Source of the DNA: Plasmopara viticola
Lineage: Eukaryota; Oomycota; Peronosporomycetes; Peronosporales; Peronosporaceae
Direction: 5' to 3'
NCBI GenBank assembly: GCA_001695595.3
Contig: MBPM02000029.1
Span: forward strand, 601,501 to 665,500
DNA length: 64,000 bases
Shown here: positions 1-11,900 of the stretch, piece after piece
Layout: each line of letters opens with the position of its first letter
How positions within the stretch are numbered: the first letter of the stretch is position 1
The notes under the pieces: generated by a model
Told to the model about the DNA's origin: nothing
Database searches by the model: none
Seen by the model: only the letters and a program-made list of their open reading frames with translations
Position numbers and translations under genes: made by a program

Positions 1-126
1 GCTGGGTGGCTACAAGAGTACGACAATGCGCGTCAACTCAAATTACATCAAATGCTGGAGTCCTTCGCTGACTTGCCCACCATTCTGTCATTTAAACTCA
101 CGCAGCAGCGTTTCCATGAAACTTAA
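1..126 (+). CDS. Possible 3' end of a gene cut by the left window edge
   Basis: Frame 1 is open from the first base to a TAA at 124-126 and encodes 41 residues. The composition looks protein-like (WLQEYDNARQLKLHQMLESF, then ADLPTILSFKLTQQRFHET), with a likely amphipathic helix. I do not recognise the family. The other two forward frames here look less coding-like. The sequence beyond it is AT-rich, as expected for a 3' flank. It is too short to exclude a chance open frame, and the upstream sequence would settle it. Confidence 0.35.
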   Translation, partial: AGWLQEYDNARQLKLHQMLESFADLPTILSFKLTQQRFHET

Positions 127-3100
127 AGAGATTACAATTCTTCGTACAAGTTCAGCTCGAACATTTTGATTGTTGTTTTTGTACAGTAAACTCTTACGAT
201 CGTACAGCTGCAAAATTGCGACTTCACGATGTTGCATTTTACCCCCACTTTGTGCACAAAAAAAATCTACTCAGACTAGAGATATTTGAGTATGAAATGC
301 CGGTGCAGTCTATAATACCTTCTCGGATGGAATGCTATTTGTTCATGCCTTTTAATTTGGAGCTAAACAATATTCAAATACTGCTTACTTCTTGCGCAGC
401 TTTAATAGGTGAGTCAAATGATGTAATTGGCATGTAATTTCCCAACATGCTACATCGGTCATGCAAATGACGAGATTTTAGCGGCATGATTGCCCGGATG
501 ACATTAGACGAGGCTAGTACGAAAAATTCAGCTATTTGATAGCTACAGCGGACAATGTGATAAGAAGACTAGCATAAGTGTTGACCCTAAAACAAGTTTA
601 CCTTCGATAAATGATATGTTGCACCGTGCCGGATCTGTACTGTAATTCGCTACAAATATACAAAAGGCTATAAACAAACATTCATACGCAGAAGTCACAC
701 TAAAGTGCACTCATTCTTTAACATAATCAATCATACACGGAATCAAATGTATTATTGGACATTTTGATTCCCATTCGTCAAAGGTAAGCCTGTTTGCTCA
801 CTGGTAGATGCACGCCAAAGTGACGCTTTTAGGTTTCATTTGTGCCATATTGTTAATCTACCATCCTTGCATATAACGATGCCTTCTTCCGCATAAAAAA
901 GGCACCCTTGCAGCCCTCGTCTGTGCGTCGTCCACTCGCACTCTTCGCATCGTATTGCTTCGTTACGCTCGAATAGCCGAGTCCACCGTCTCTATCTAAC
1001 CTCGCAAGTTTCGGCGTTCAATCTGCGCTCTACGCTCAGTGCCTACGCTATTCGCCATTATTTGACTAGAGGATATGGGCCTTTCTCCTGGAATATAACC
1101 TTCGCTTCCTGATATCTGGTTCATATTGCATCCTTATCGAGAGGATGTGAGAAATATCTTTCAAAGAGTGAGTGGAACTGCAGCCGCAATATGCCGTATG
1201 TCGAGGCACGCCTTAAGGTGCGAAGGTCACAGTTAGAATCCCGCGACAATGCTTGAAAACTCCCTTAAAGCGTGCGCTTGCACTGTAATTGCATTCAGTC
1301 AATTGCCCACGTAAGCTTTAATCGAATCTAAGCCTTAAGTCATCAATGAAATTTTCATAGGAAGCTCAGAAAAAAAATTACATTCTAGAACTGCATAAAA
1401 AATTACCGCACCCAGTTTATTTCGACCAAGTTCTTCCTACTCACTCCTCGCTACCAGAGAAGCCGAGCATGCCTCATCAAAGTTTAATAAATTTGGCGCA
1501 ATGCGCTTTAGTTGACTCTTACGCCAGCCATGCTATCGGAACTCTCAGGGTAATCTGCAAGAAAAATCGGGAGAATCTTTAGACAAATTAGCAACAAGAT
1601 TTTAGGCGCAGATTCGAAAAGATGCACGCCAAGCTTGTCCTCTACGAAAAAATATGGTTTTCAAAGCAGGAGTTTGCTTCACCTGCGCATCTAATGACAT
1701 GGCTTCCACGTCGAGCTAGATTACCCGATCTTCACGGAACGACTCTTAATAATATATATATATTTATATGGCACGACTTTCAGATAAAGTCATCATCGTA
1801 CCAAATGTTATTTGTTTGGAATTCGTAGAGCCCCTTTCATGTTTATTCGTTCAATATACATGCACAACGGTCTGTCTTCTCACCCACGCACCGTTCATTT
1901 CGCACATATACAGGGTTTTAAAAATGTTTAGAACATCACGGTACGAGCCTCTATATAAAATCCGACTTTCGTCCTCGATAAACAGCATGAATAACTTCCA
2001 CCCATTTATTGTTCTCCAACCCCCTACCTATTTGTTTGTACTTTGAACAACAGGTGGATAACATCATCAGAATAATTGTAGAAAAGTGTTCAAAAGGTCT
2101 GGGCTTATCTCTGAATCTCTATATAGAGACTTGATAACGATCTTCTAAAGATCGCTTTTGCATAAGTCACACCAACCAGTCGATTACGTTAATGAAGGAC
2201 AGCAACCCGATACTGATGACACAATTCTAACATCGGATATTTTTTCGGCGTTCGACAGTAGTGACGGTAACTCGCAGTAAGATCAACCTGGGTTTGAAAG
2301 GTGCAGCTGTTTGATAAGCTGTAGTGATGTCACTACCGTATGGGCAAAAGCAGATGAAATTCGCTGAGCTATATCACTTGTCTCCAACGCTAGCTTTGCG
2401 GAGACTGCCCAAAGATCACGCTATTAAAAAATGTAATGGCCCAACTCAAGCCCAGCGTGTTGTCAGATTTGATTGCCATAGCGCACAATGGCTTGATGAC
2501 ATGGACCCTGGAACACCACACTCAAATTTGTCAATCGGCAGACGATAAGTTTTGCCTCGTAAACGCTTTTCCGAAAAAAATGATTTCGCTTCTATTTCTA
2601 TGCTTACACCATCAGCCATATTTACTACAAAACGGAAACTATGACGCAGGAGGAGCATTTTGAGTATGTCGACTCCTTCCTGAAAATCTACAATCAATTT
2701 CTTTCAAACTATCAAAGCTAATTCAGACTTTATGCTGGGAACTATTTCATCAACAGAAGGAAATCTTGTCGCACTCGCTCTTAATCGGTCAGTGTGCCGT
2801 TTTTTGGCCTCCCTACCTCGCACTTCCGAGTACAATCACCAAAACGCCTTCGCTTTAATCTTGCATTACAAAGTACTCCGATGCCTCCCAAAACTCTAAA
2901 ATACGGCAAGCCAGTTTCTCCAGAGGTATTTAAAGTGCTTTCTGTTCTATTTTATTTGGCACCCAATTATTTATAATATGACGCCAACCGCTAATCATGA
3001 TCTAATAGCGGTGATGATAGTGACTGGTGGGAGTCCGCGATATTCTCAAACTAACGGCCAATTTTTTCTGAAGAACGCTCTCTGTGGCTACTTGATCTTA

Positions 3101-6100
3101 GCATTTTTGCTAAGAAATTGCTGCTATTGGGGGAGCATCCGACCTTTGTACGAATATTATTTGAATGTCTTCTCCGAGATACTAACTTCGTAACTATACG
3201 TTCAACTAAAAGGCTGGACTTTAAAGACGCTTCATTGATTTTGACCGGCCAGACCTTAACACGGACCAGATCTAGCCAGTTGTCAAACTATACAAGATTA
3301 GCGTACACGCCACAGCTCCTAGGAAAAAGTGACTGCTATCCTCACCCGGCAATCTTTAACTCTTGCTACTAAGTGGATAATTAGCAATAATTTTGTACCA
3401 GAAAAGCAATACGGTTGCCATTGCTTTTCACGGAGCTTACCCGATTCGCGATCTTTATTAAATCATGCAGCAGTACGCCACTGATTTATTCATAAGTAGC
3501 AGCAAAAGTGCAGCTAAGATCTAATCAAATATATACCCACGTGGCTTAAAGCTCGATTTTATCCAGCGACCATTCAATGCTTTAAAAATCTAATGGTCAA
3601 GTGAGATGATTCAGCCTTCCAATTAGCATTAGGTAGTTTTGGTATTAGTGCTGACTCGTAAGTCGACCAAGCTGTCCCTTACATGGTCATCAAAAAGATG
3701 GGAGGGCTATTTTCCTAAGCTAAATTACTTCGGCCTTACTGAGTGTTTGGCGCCTCGAATATCTTTCAATACAGTTTTAAATGGCCACAACCAGAAAAAA
3801 ACAAAATTGATTTTTCACCCTTGTGGATTCACACGATAATTTCGTTCGCTAGCCTATTCACGTATTTGGCTTTACATGGTCTTGGCAACCACATCCCAAA
3901 TCAATTTTTGGCTTAATTTGATATAAATATCCACACTAAAAAAAACCACTCATACGTCTTTCATGGCTTTCACAATGTAAGGACATTCGATACCAGCTTG
4001 TCTTAATTCACAGCACCTTGAAGTTACTATAAACATAATATGCATTTTGAAAATGCCAAGACAGAATTTAGTAAGTAAATTATAAGCAAAGCAAGCAACT
4101 ATGTTTCTCCTAATTGAGTCAGCTGCTGTTTGCTTGTGAACAAGCTGAGATATAATTTGCAGATGACCCAAGTAAATTTCTCGCGTCAAGAAGCCTGCCA
4201 AGCTTTCACCGAACATATTACGTTACTTCGCGAGCGCAATATTGTTTCAAAATTGACCAAGATTGGTGTCAGTGTGAATATGTGGTGACAATTTTCACTT
4301 CTTCGGCTGCCACAACTACGAAAATGTTATGGGTCTCAAAGCTAATTGATTCAACTCACCGTGAAAACTGTTTTAGTCTAAATCGGGTATTCTAATTCTC
4401 AGCCCAAAGTGTTAATGGCGACAAAAAATAGATATATCAGCCGTAGACTCAATTTTATCCAACTTCCTCCATTGGACTTCCCTCTTGCAGTAAATGCACC
4501 CACACGACACGTAGAGGTACACATGGCTTGCCAACAGAGTACTACCATCTGTTTACCTTCAGGCGGGCACTGGCGTTTGAGATTGTATATGATTCCTTAC
4601 TCTGGCTCGAAAGCATGAAAATATTGCATCAGTCGCGATACACAAGCCTCTTTTAGTCTCATTTGCATCAATTTTGCTGAGGCTTTTGACAGTGTCAACT
4701 GCAAAGCTTGAGACCTCGTTCTTCAGCGCTAGAAATAAGGTGAAAGACTGTCCTTATTAAATGGAAAGCTCTATCAAATTCTTGTCTTGCTGCAGTCTAA
4801 CTGATAGCTTTCAGTCATCTACTGCTACCATTTTAAAGTCTGTCGCTCCTTCAATCTATTTATATTTTGACACTCACTACATCAATTTCAACTATTAAAG
4901 TCTCCTAACTCGTTTGCAAATTACATTCTGACTGCACGCGTTCGCGAAGAAAACCAGCTCTACACGATTTCTTGTCTTACTTACTTTGCCATCTCCGACT
5001 CATTAACCAAGATTTCTTGGGACAATGCACAACAGCTTTGCTGACGACGCCACTGGACCTAATAATGGTCTTCGTCAGGGTCCGTCATATTTCGTTGGGG
5101 TCCACAACTTTTGCACTGCAACTGACATGCAAACGCAGAAAAATAATTATATTTCCAGTTCATCCTTCAAGAATAATTTATAAATTCTTTAAGTCTCACG
5201 CCTAAAAAAAGCGAGAAGCAACTACCCTTTCGAATATCCTGGTGCCGGCCAAGATCACAGCGTAACTTATTGCTACTTTACTTTCAAAGCTATGTATAAA
5301 GAGCGCACACTTTAGAAAGTTCCGTTTTTTCTCGAAAATAGAATAAATCAGTCTATCTGTGGCATTACTTGAGCGCCCAAAATTGTTTTCAAGGAAATGA
5401 AACTTCGCTAATCCTATTATGAGAACTTTATTACAACATCTCTTTGTCGACCACATATGAATAGCATTTGCTGGGACTTTGTACCATTCGCTGCTGGGAT
5501 TTTAGACCTCTTCACTGTTTCTAAATTGGACGAGCTTCTCCGAGTTAGGTCGCCTAGTCAGCTTATTTGGCACTGCTGAGCTAATTGACTGTTTCACCAC
5601 AGCTTTGATATTCTTCATTAAGCTCAAAGCGTTGGTCTACATGTTTCGTACGTACCTCGTCAAGTATCTACAAATACATCTTGCTGAAAAATTTCTTTGC
5701 TAATAGCAAAGAGCAGTATTCGAGAAGTACTCAAAATTTGCCCATAGTTTTAAGCTTTAACCCGGTCGTTACAAAAGAAGACTGGCCGATATAAAACACG
5801 CCTTATATTTTGACAAAACGGCTCGGCTGAATTTCATTATAGCGTTTGCTAGTATATGTCCTACCACAACATCTTCTAATCAATCTCTACATTTTATCAG
5901 TGTTTTGGATACAATCCTGTCACCATAACGTCTCGCAAGGCCTTACCGGGATTGCGGAATCCTTCGGCTTGTTCATCCACTCAAAAAGTCAGAAGATTGG
6001 CAAGTGCCTGCTCAATATGGCACGTTTGTTATGTACTTGGCCTCCTCGGAGAAAATTCTCGAAGCGATTTGTATATGGAAAGTTGACGAGTGCAATATTT

Positions 6101-6789
6101 AGAATGCTACTAACAACTTATTTCGACGCTTCTTCAATACATTTTACCTTCTCAACTGACGTTACAGTCTAAGAAATAGATATTTTAATTTTGCCTGCTT
6201 ACTACTGGTCTACGCAGCGATAGCTTCAGCTCTATACTCTAGCTGTCTTAACAGATCTGCTTAAAATTTATTATGATGGCTTTGAGTTTTCGATACAATT
6301 TTGACTGTGTCGCTCAAAACGTAAGCTGCGCTCACGATTATTCTAGACCCAAAAAACACATTTACTATGTAATTGTTGTACGGTCAGTAGCATTTAGCGA
6401 CTTACCCTCTCACCGATTAAATGACTTTTTTTTGCCACCGTCATTCGTTGGGATTAAGCATTATGTCTTGCTTACTACACTTTATTTAATTACAGTCTGC
6501 AAAATGATAGTACTATCATACCCATTCAGATAAATCATATTTTTTGATGCTGTATTCTCTGAACATCATGGCTCATCCGTTGGAGGTGATTTACCATGCG
6601 CCTTGTCTTCAGTCAATGAGCGTAAGAAGACGGAGTGTTTATTGTCTCTGCTCGAGGTTTGCGACATATGCTTAGTGAAGGTAGAAGTATGTAATTATAA
6701 TGTTATTGTCGTTGCTACTCCAACGATTGGAGATTTTTTGCTGATGTCAATACCAGGCCTTTCATGGACATATGGCCAGACGTAAGACA
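127..6789. other. Gene desert, no supported gene
   Basis: About 6.7 kb of AT-rich sequence. Open frames are short (under about 110 codons), overlap on both strands, and show no recognisable domains, so I call no gene. The block around 890-1060 (a CATAAAAAAGG TATA-like site followed by a pyrimidine-rich stretch) resembles a decayed retroelement promoter, but I see no second copy in the window. Most of this interval is probably old transposon sequence past recognition. Confidence 0.6.
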
Positions 6790-7110
6790 ATTAACTGTGT
6801 GTCAAAAGACACTCGACGAAGTATCCTTTGGCACACAATTGACCGGTGTCTTGAGATTTTATAGGCTTCTGAGTTAAACTAAGCTGTCTCTAGCGCGAAA
6901 TACTGGAAGCTGAACGACTAGGACCATGTCCCGTATACTTTATATAAGTTCTTTGTCCTATAAGGTGTCTCTGGATGCAGGTCAACAGGGTAGTCACACT
7001 AAGTTGGACGTAACCACTTGTTTGCTTTGGTGACCGTAATCACTTGTTTACTTTGGTGACTCATCTACGGCAGCCTTAATGTAGACCTATATGTATCGAT
7101 CCAGGGAGGT
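6790..7110 (+). repeat. Decayed dispersed repeat, LTR-like (copy 1)
   Basis: The block around 6880-6950 (TAAGCTGTCTCTAGCGCG, then an AGCTGAACGAC..GGACC..TCCCGTAT pattern) recurs in diverged form at about 60490-60555 (TAAGCTGTCTCTTGCGCG, CAGCTATTTAAC..GGGACC..TTTCGTAT) with the same order of landmarks. A shared dispersed block with no coding content suits a decayed LTR, but I cannot define its ends or a target-site duplication. Confidence 0.4.
7011..7062. repeat. 26 bp tandem duplication
   Basis: Two adjacent 26 bp units, 7011-7036 and 7037-7062, share the core CACTTGTTT(G/A)CTTTGGTGAC and differ at only a few positions. It lies within the LTR-like block and could be a duplicated regulatory motif or replication slippage. 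Confidence 0.7.
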
Positions 7111-7989
7111 CCCGGTTCTGAAAGAATGTGCGCTGAGGCGGGCCGATAGGTTTTTGATGATAAATCTGCACTCAACAATGGGGTTTAAGCATTTGCGAGA
7201 GCTCTATACTGTTCACTTCTTGTTATAGAAGACATCGCAAAAGTCAACTAGTGAGTCAATTTTAGTCTAAGATTAACTTAAAAGTGAGACGCAGCGGTAA
7301 TTTGAAAGTCCCAAACAACACTTTTACGTCTGAAAGGTCGTCGTTTATTATATAGTATTCACATATAGCCTTGCTCTTTGTTCCCCAGTTTTACAGCTGA
7401 AACAAGGGCTAAATGCACCGTTTCGCTTAGATAGCACCACTAATCCCGTATTTTACTAGCCTTTCGCAAGACAAATACAAAGTCGAGACTTAGGCTTTCA
7501 ACAGTCCGTCGATATCGGCGGAGACGTTGTGTGATTTGCGACTATAAGTTTAACAGATCCTCGCATACTTGGCCACCCATTTGTACATGTGGGACCAGAA
7601 AATTGCTGTGCAAATCGACAAGAACCGTAATTGTCGGTCCGAATTACCGCAATATGAAGCGGCTTGTGCTTCAAGTACTATATCTTGCCCCAAGTCTTCG
7701 TCGTTAAAATAACGACTCGGGCGTTTATGTCGGAATCCCCCTATTGTGGGGCAATGTAATTGTCGTTGTAAGATGAAGGCTCGACTTTGGCTTCTTTGTC
7801 TACAATAAAAGTTTGTATTAACAACTTTAGCTTATCAACAATTTAATGTACACGACGAGTCTCTTTGACTCTGCTGCTGATCATGTTCAACTCATAGTCT
7901 GCTCGAAAGCGCGTTAGCAAATGAGTTGAATTTGCCAGACTGAGTAAATTAATTTCCTCGAAAATTACAACATTGTTATTTTTTTAGCA

Positions 7990-8280
7990 AGTTTGGTGTG
8001 TTTATTGCCATCATCAGGAAGATATGGTCTGGATCGACCCCATGTGATTAAAAGCTCAGAAGATGCACGCGGAATTTACAAGTGCAAATTTCATGGCAAG
8101 GAAGTCCTTGCCATTGCGTTTGGCAAATTTAAGCTACATGTACTGAAGCGTACGCTGCAGCCCCATCGAGCTGCAACGACGCGCAACGGACTTATCCGAC
8201 AAAGCCAGATCAAGTGCGTACTGAAGACTTTCTTTAATGCTATCAAAAGCAGCGTGGATCTGGCTCTCTAAGCATCTTCC
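7990..8280 (+). repeat. Dispersed repeat family, copy A
   Basis: The interval is alignable with about 20340-20700. Shared landmarks in order are ATGGTCTGGATCGACC / ATGATCTGGATAGATC, GAAGATGCACGCGG / GAAGGATGCACTTA, ACAAGTGC / CCAGTGCG, CGACAAAGCCAGATCAAGTGCGT / GGCAAAGCCAGAACAAGTGCCT, and TGCTATCAAAAGC / TGCAATCAAAAGC. A 92-codon frame spans 7993-8271 but corresponds to no family I know, and copy B is disrupted. This is most likely an old transposon segment. Confidence 0.5.
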
Positions 8281-8528
8281 TTTAGTTAATAAATATGAGG
8301 TTTCCAGCCGTTTTAAAAAATATATAACATTTATAAAACGTTTACGTGACCACCACTGTAGCTGTTAATTTTTAGCCAAGTTCTCATTCCATTGTTAACG
8401 GGACGATGGCCACGCTGAGACAAACAATACCTCATCGAGGTCTAATCGAGCCCGGAGACTGTTTATAGTGCAGGCGAAGACTTTAATCATCTATATTGCA
8501 AACACACATCTGTCGATGCAGGCATAAA

Positions 8529-8985
8529 GCTGTTGGTCCTCATGACCTCAAAATCTTTTCTCAGATGGCCTTGATGAGACATTTGAGTTCGTTGATTCCC
8601 TTTTGAGCCGCAACAGACGAACATACCGCTGAAGAATGTCCGTGAGAAAGTCCATAACAATCAAAACAATTGTTCAAATAAGCGGTTGGTCCTCACGACC
8701 TCAAAACCTTTCCTCAGATGGTCTCGATGAGACTTTCGAGTCCGCTGAATCTCTTCACAGCCGCTACGGTCGAGCATACCGTTAAAAAATGTCCGTGAGG
8801 AAGTCAATAATAGTCAAACAATTGGTTAACTAATCGGTTGGTTATCATGACCTCAAAACCTTTCCTCAGATGGCCTTGATGACACATTTAAGTCCGTTGA
8901 TTTTCTTCAGAGCCGCTACGGACGAACATACCATCGAAGAATGTCAGTGAGAAAGCCCATAATCGTCAAAACAATTGTTTAACTA
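8529..8985. repeat. Three tandem copies of a ~152 bp unit
   Basis: Three adjacent units, about 8529-8682, 8683-8833 and 8834-8985, each begin GTTGG(T)(C/T)(C)TCA(T/C)GACCTCAAAA. They continue with TCAGATGG(C/T)C(T/C)(T/C)GATGA, then AGCCGC(T/A)AC, CATACC and AATGTC(C/A)GTGAG(A/G)AAG, and close with CAAAACAATTGTT-type sequence. The copies differ by scattered substitutions, so the array is old. No coding potential is shared by the three. A weaker trace (AATGACCTCAGAAGC) follows repeat copy B near 20910. Confidence 0.75.
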
Positions 8986-11900
8986 AGCGGTTAAGCTTGT
9001 TGAAAGTTCGTGTGGCGTTATTTTAAAATCATACTGCTAGACGTACATACCACATTCAGTGCACTGCATAGCATACATCCAAAATTGACTTGAGCAAAAG
9101 GCTCGGGTGTTTATTTAGTGACCTTTCCACGGCTTGGCTTACTATAAACATGAACTAGCATTCGCTATCCGTTTTTTCGTTCGAAAAATTGGGTCAATGA
9201 GCAAAACAAATTTCTTAAAGTAGAGCTATGCTAGCGGCTCTCGGTGGTCATTTACAATTCATCCGTTATCTTATGCTACCCACTGTGTCTTGTAAATCAA
9301 TGCTACCCACTTGCTAAAATTTGCTATCCGCAACTCTGCTACCTATCTGTGAGAACATGGTACTCAATATTAGAGCGCTTTTCCTAGCATCTATAACGGC
9401 AGCTGTTGCTAGTGGAACTGAGCTATCCGCTATCGAAGATGCAAATTATACCGCCATATTTACCATCAAGGAGATAATAGTAGTTTAGGTACCCCCTTTT
9501 ATTATTTCTGGCGTATACTTCTCCAGGCCTTCTCATAAAGGATGGTAACGCACAACATGGTAGAAACATGACTTACGAAAAGACTGTTACGCAAAATTGC
9601 ACCAATGTTCTTGCTTCATCTATAGATCTTGGGTACATGCATCTCTAAACACGCCACACCCAGTATTGAGCCATGCATTTCCGTACCAAGAGCACGAAAT
9701 GGCTTTGTACTGCTGCAATTCTCGAACCTTATAGTCAGGCCTAATTTGGTGATATAAATATCTCAAGCTTCCCATTAGCCAGTCAAATCGAAACTTACGT
9801 ATCTACATTAGTTTTTTAGAACATAATTTTTCCTAATTTGGCTAATAGCGATCATTTGCCGTACCAGAGACTACCTATACTCGGCATACCCTCAGCCAGA
9901 AGACCACCACTGTCTGTTTCTCCTTTTAGAACTGTCAAGCTTTAAAGGAGAAGTTTATATGGTTTGGAACAGCCACACATCACTTGGGTCTTTCATACAA
10001 GAAATCCCGCCCTTTCTGTTGACTGTGGGATTCTTTAAGCCCCTGGGAAAGAAGATGGTCTACTTCATCGTCCTAATACATACTATATGCTCAATTCTAC
10101 CGCAGTCGGTGTAGCAAATCTTGTTTTACTCGGTATAATTTTGGCCTATTGGAACTGGACCCCAGTAAGTAAATCTACGGACACCACCACTAAAGGTCTT
10201 CCAAGACAATGAGCTGACCGTCCACGGTAATTCGTATAAGTAAGCCTGTCTGCGGCAATTTTTTTTTTAAAAAGCGCTTAAATATGTGTCTTCCATTGTC
10301 GCAGCCTGCACTTTGAAGATAAGATTGAGGCGTTTTCAGTTTAGGCAGCTCACGAGTAGAGTATTCTTGGCTTGTTTGGGGAGTTGCTCCTTAGTGATGA
10401 AGGCCAACAACTACCTCGACTCACGGACATACGCATAAAACTAACGCCCCTATTTCTGAAAGCAAAAATTCGACGGAACCTTAAGTTTGTTAAGAGGATA
10501 GTTGCTCGTACCTCTACCTCTTCGCACTCAAAACACTCAAAACACTCCGTTTGAAGTTTTTTCGGTGGGTGTTACAAACTCTCACTTCGCTTTTGTATGT
10601 GAAAAGCTCAAACGTCTCACACATATAATTTTTGCGATCAAGGCCGCCTTAGTCTCTTCGTTCTAGACAAGAAAGTAACGGCAATCCTTTTCTTTAAAGA
10701 GGAAAACCCTAGGATGTACCGACTTAAACAATATCTTACCCGAAAACTATGCTACTCACGTCCCTGTGCATAGACTTACCTCGTACACTATTACACGATC
10801 GAGGTGCCCGGCAGCAGGGAGGGCTGCAAATGCAGCCGCCATAGACGCCAGAAAGCTGTCTAAACAGTGCAAACTGGAGATGAGGAAAAAAAGTTCTCTT
10901 CATCCCGGAATTCTGCGAGATTATGGGTAGTCATCCAATCTGCGTGAGCTTTAGATTTGAACATAAGTGGTATCGGATGTGTTAGGGTCACACGCGCCTT
11001 GCATAGAGGAGGCGTGCAGGAAAATGTAGGATCTTGAACATTCGGCATCCACGATCAAAGGAGATCGACGTGTCAGTTGAGTGTATGCCTTAAATACAAC
11101 TCTGCAAATAAGAAGCATACTCATGTGAAATGGCACAGTGTTCAGAGCAGTACAAGTAGGCTGACTAGGAGCCACCATTTTATTGAGACCCCTTTGTTGG
11201 TCAGTAAGATTCCGATCATAGCTTGAAGTGAAGATCACGTACACGAGAAAGGCAAACTTGATCCGGGTGTAGAAAGTATTTTTAATCTCATCATCAGCGA
11301 CTCAGCTCCGCGCTTGGGCCGCCCCATTGAAGACTAGCAACTGACGATAAAGAGGTATGTATTAGAGATGTGGATGGTATTGTGCCGTTACATGTCACAT
11401 TGTGCGCATCGTTTTAGTGGGTTTAATAATGTTTAAGACTTAGAATCAGTGTTTGTCCAAGGCACAAATTCCGTGGGCCTTTAATCACTTACGCGACTCG
11501 TATGATCTCCTCCACCCGACTCCATACCCGGTTAACGATCGATCATAGACCGCCATGGTTTTGAGCGCATTTTCAAGTGCCAGCGTTGGTGCTTCTCGTA
11601 GTCACCTGGAAAACAGACACATTGATTTGACGCCTAATGGTCAAGCATGTCAGAGCAAGTTTCATGTTGGTGGCACACGAGATGACACGTGACTCGAAAG
11701 ACGTGTGCCTATCATTTTATAGGATACACTGCAAGAAAAGTTAACGCAACAAAATTTTCGAGTAGCGCCTTCGAAATTCCCGTGATTAACGCCGCCACGT
11801 CTGAGGGTCGATGCAACAACAAGTGAAGGCATTATAGTTCGACTTGTAAGGAAAGAAGTAACCACAAGAACATATGTGTTAAGTCAATACATTTTTACTC

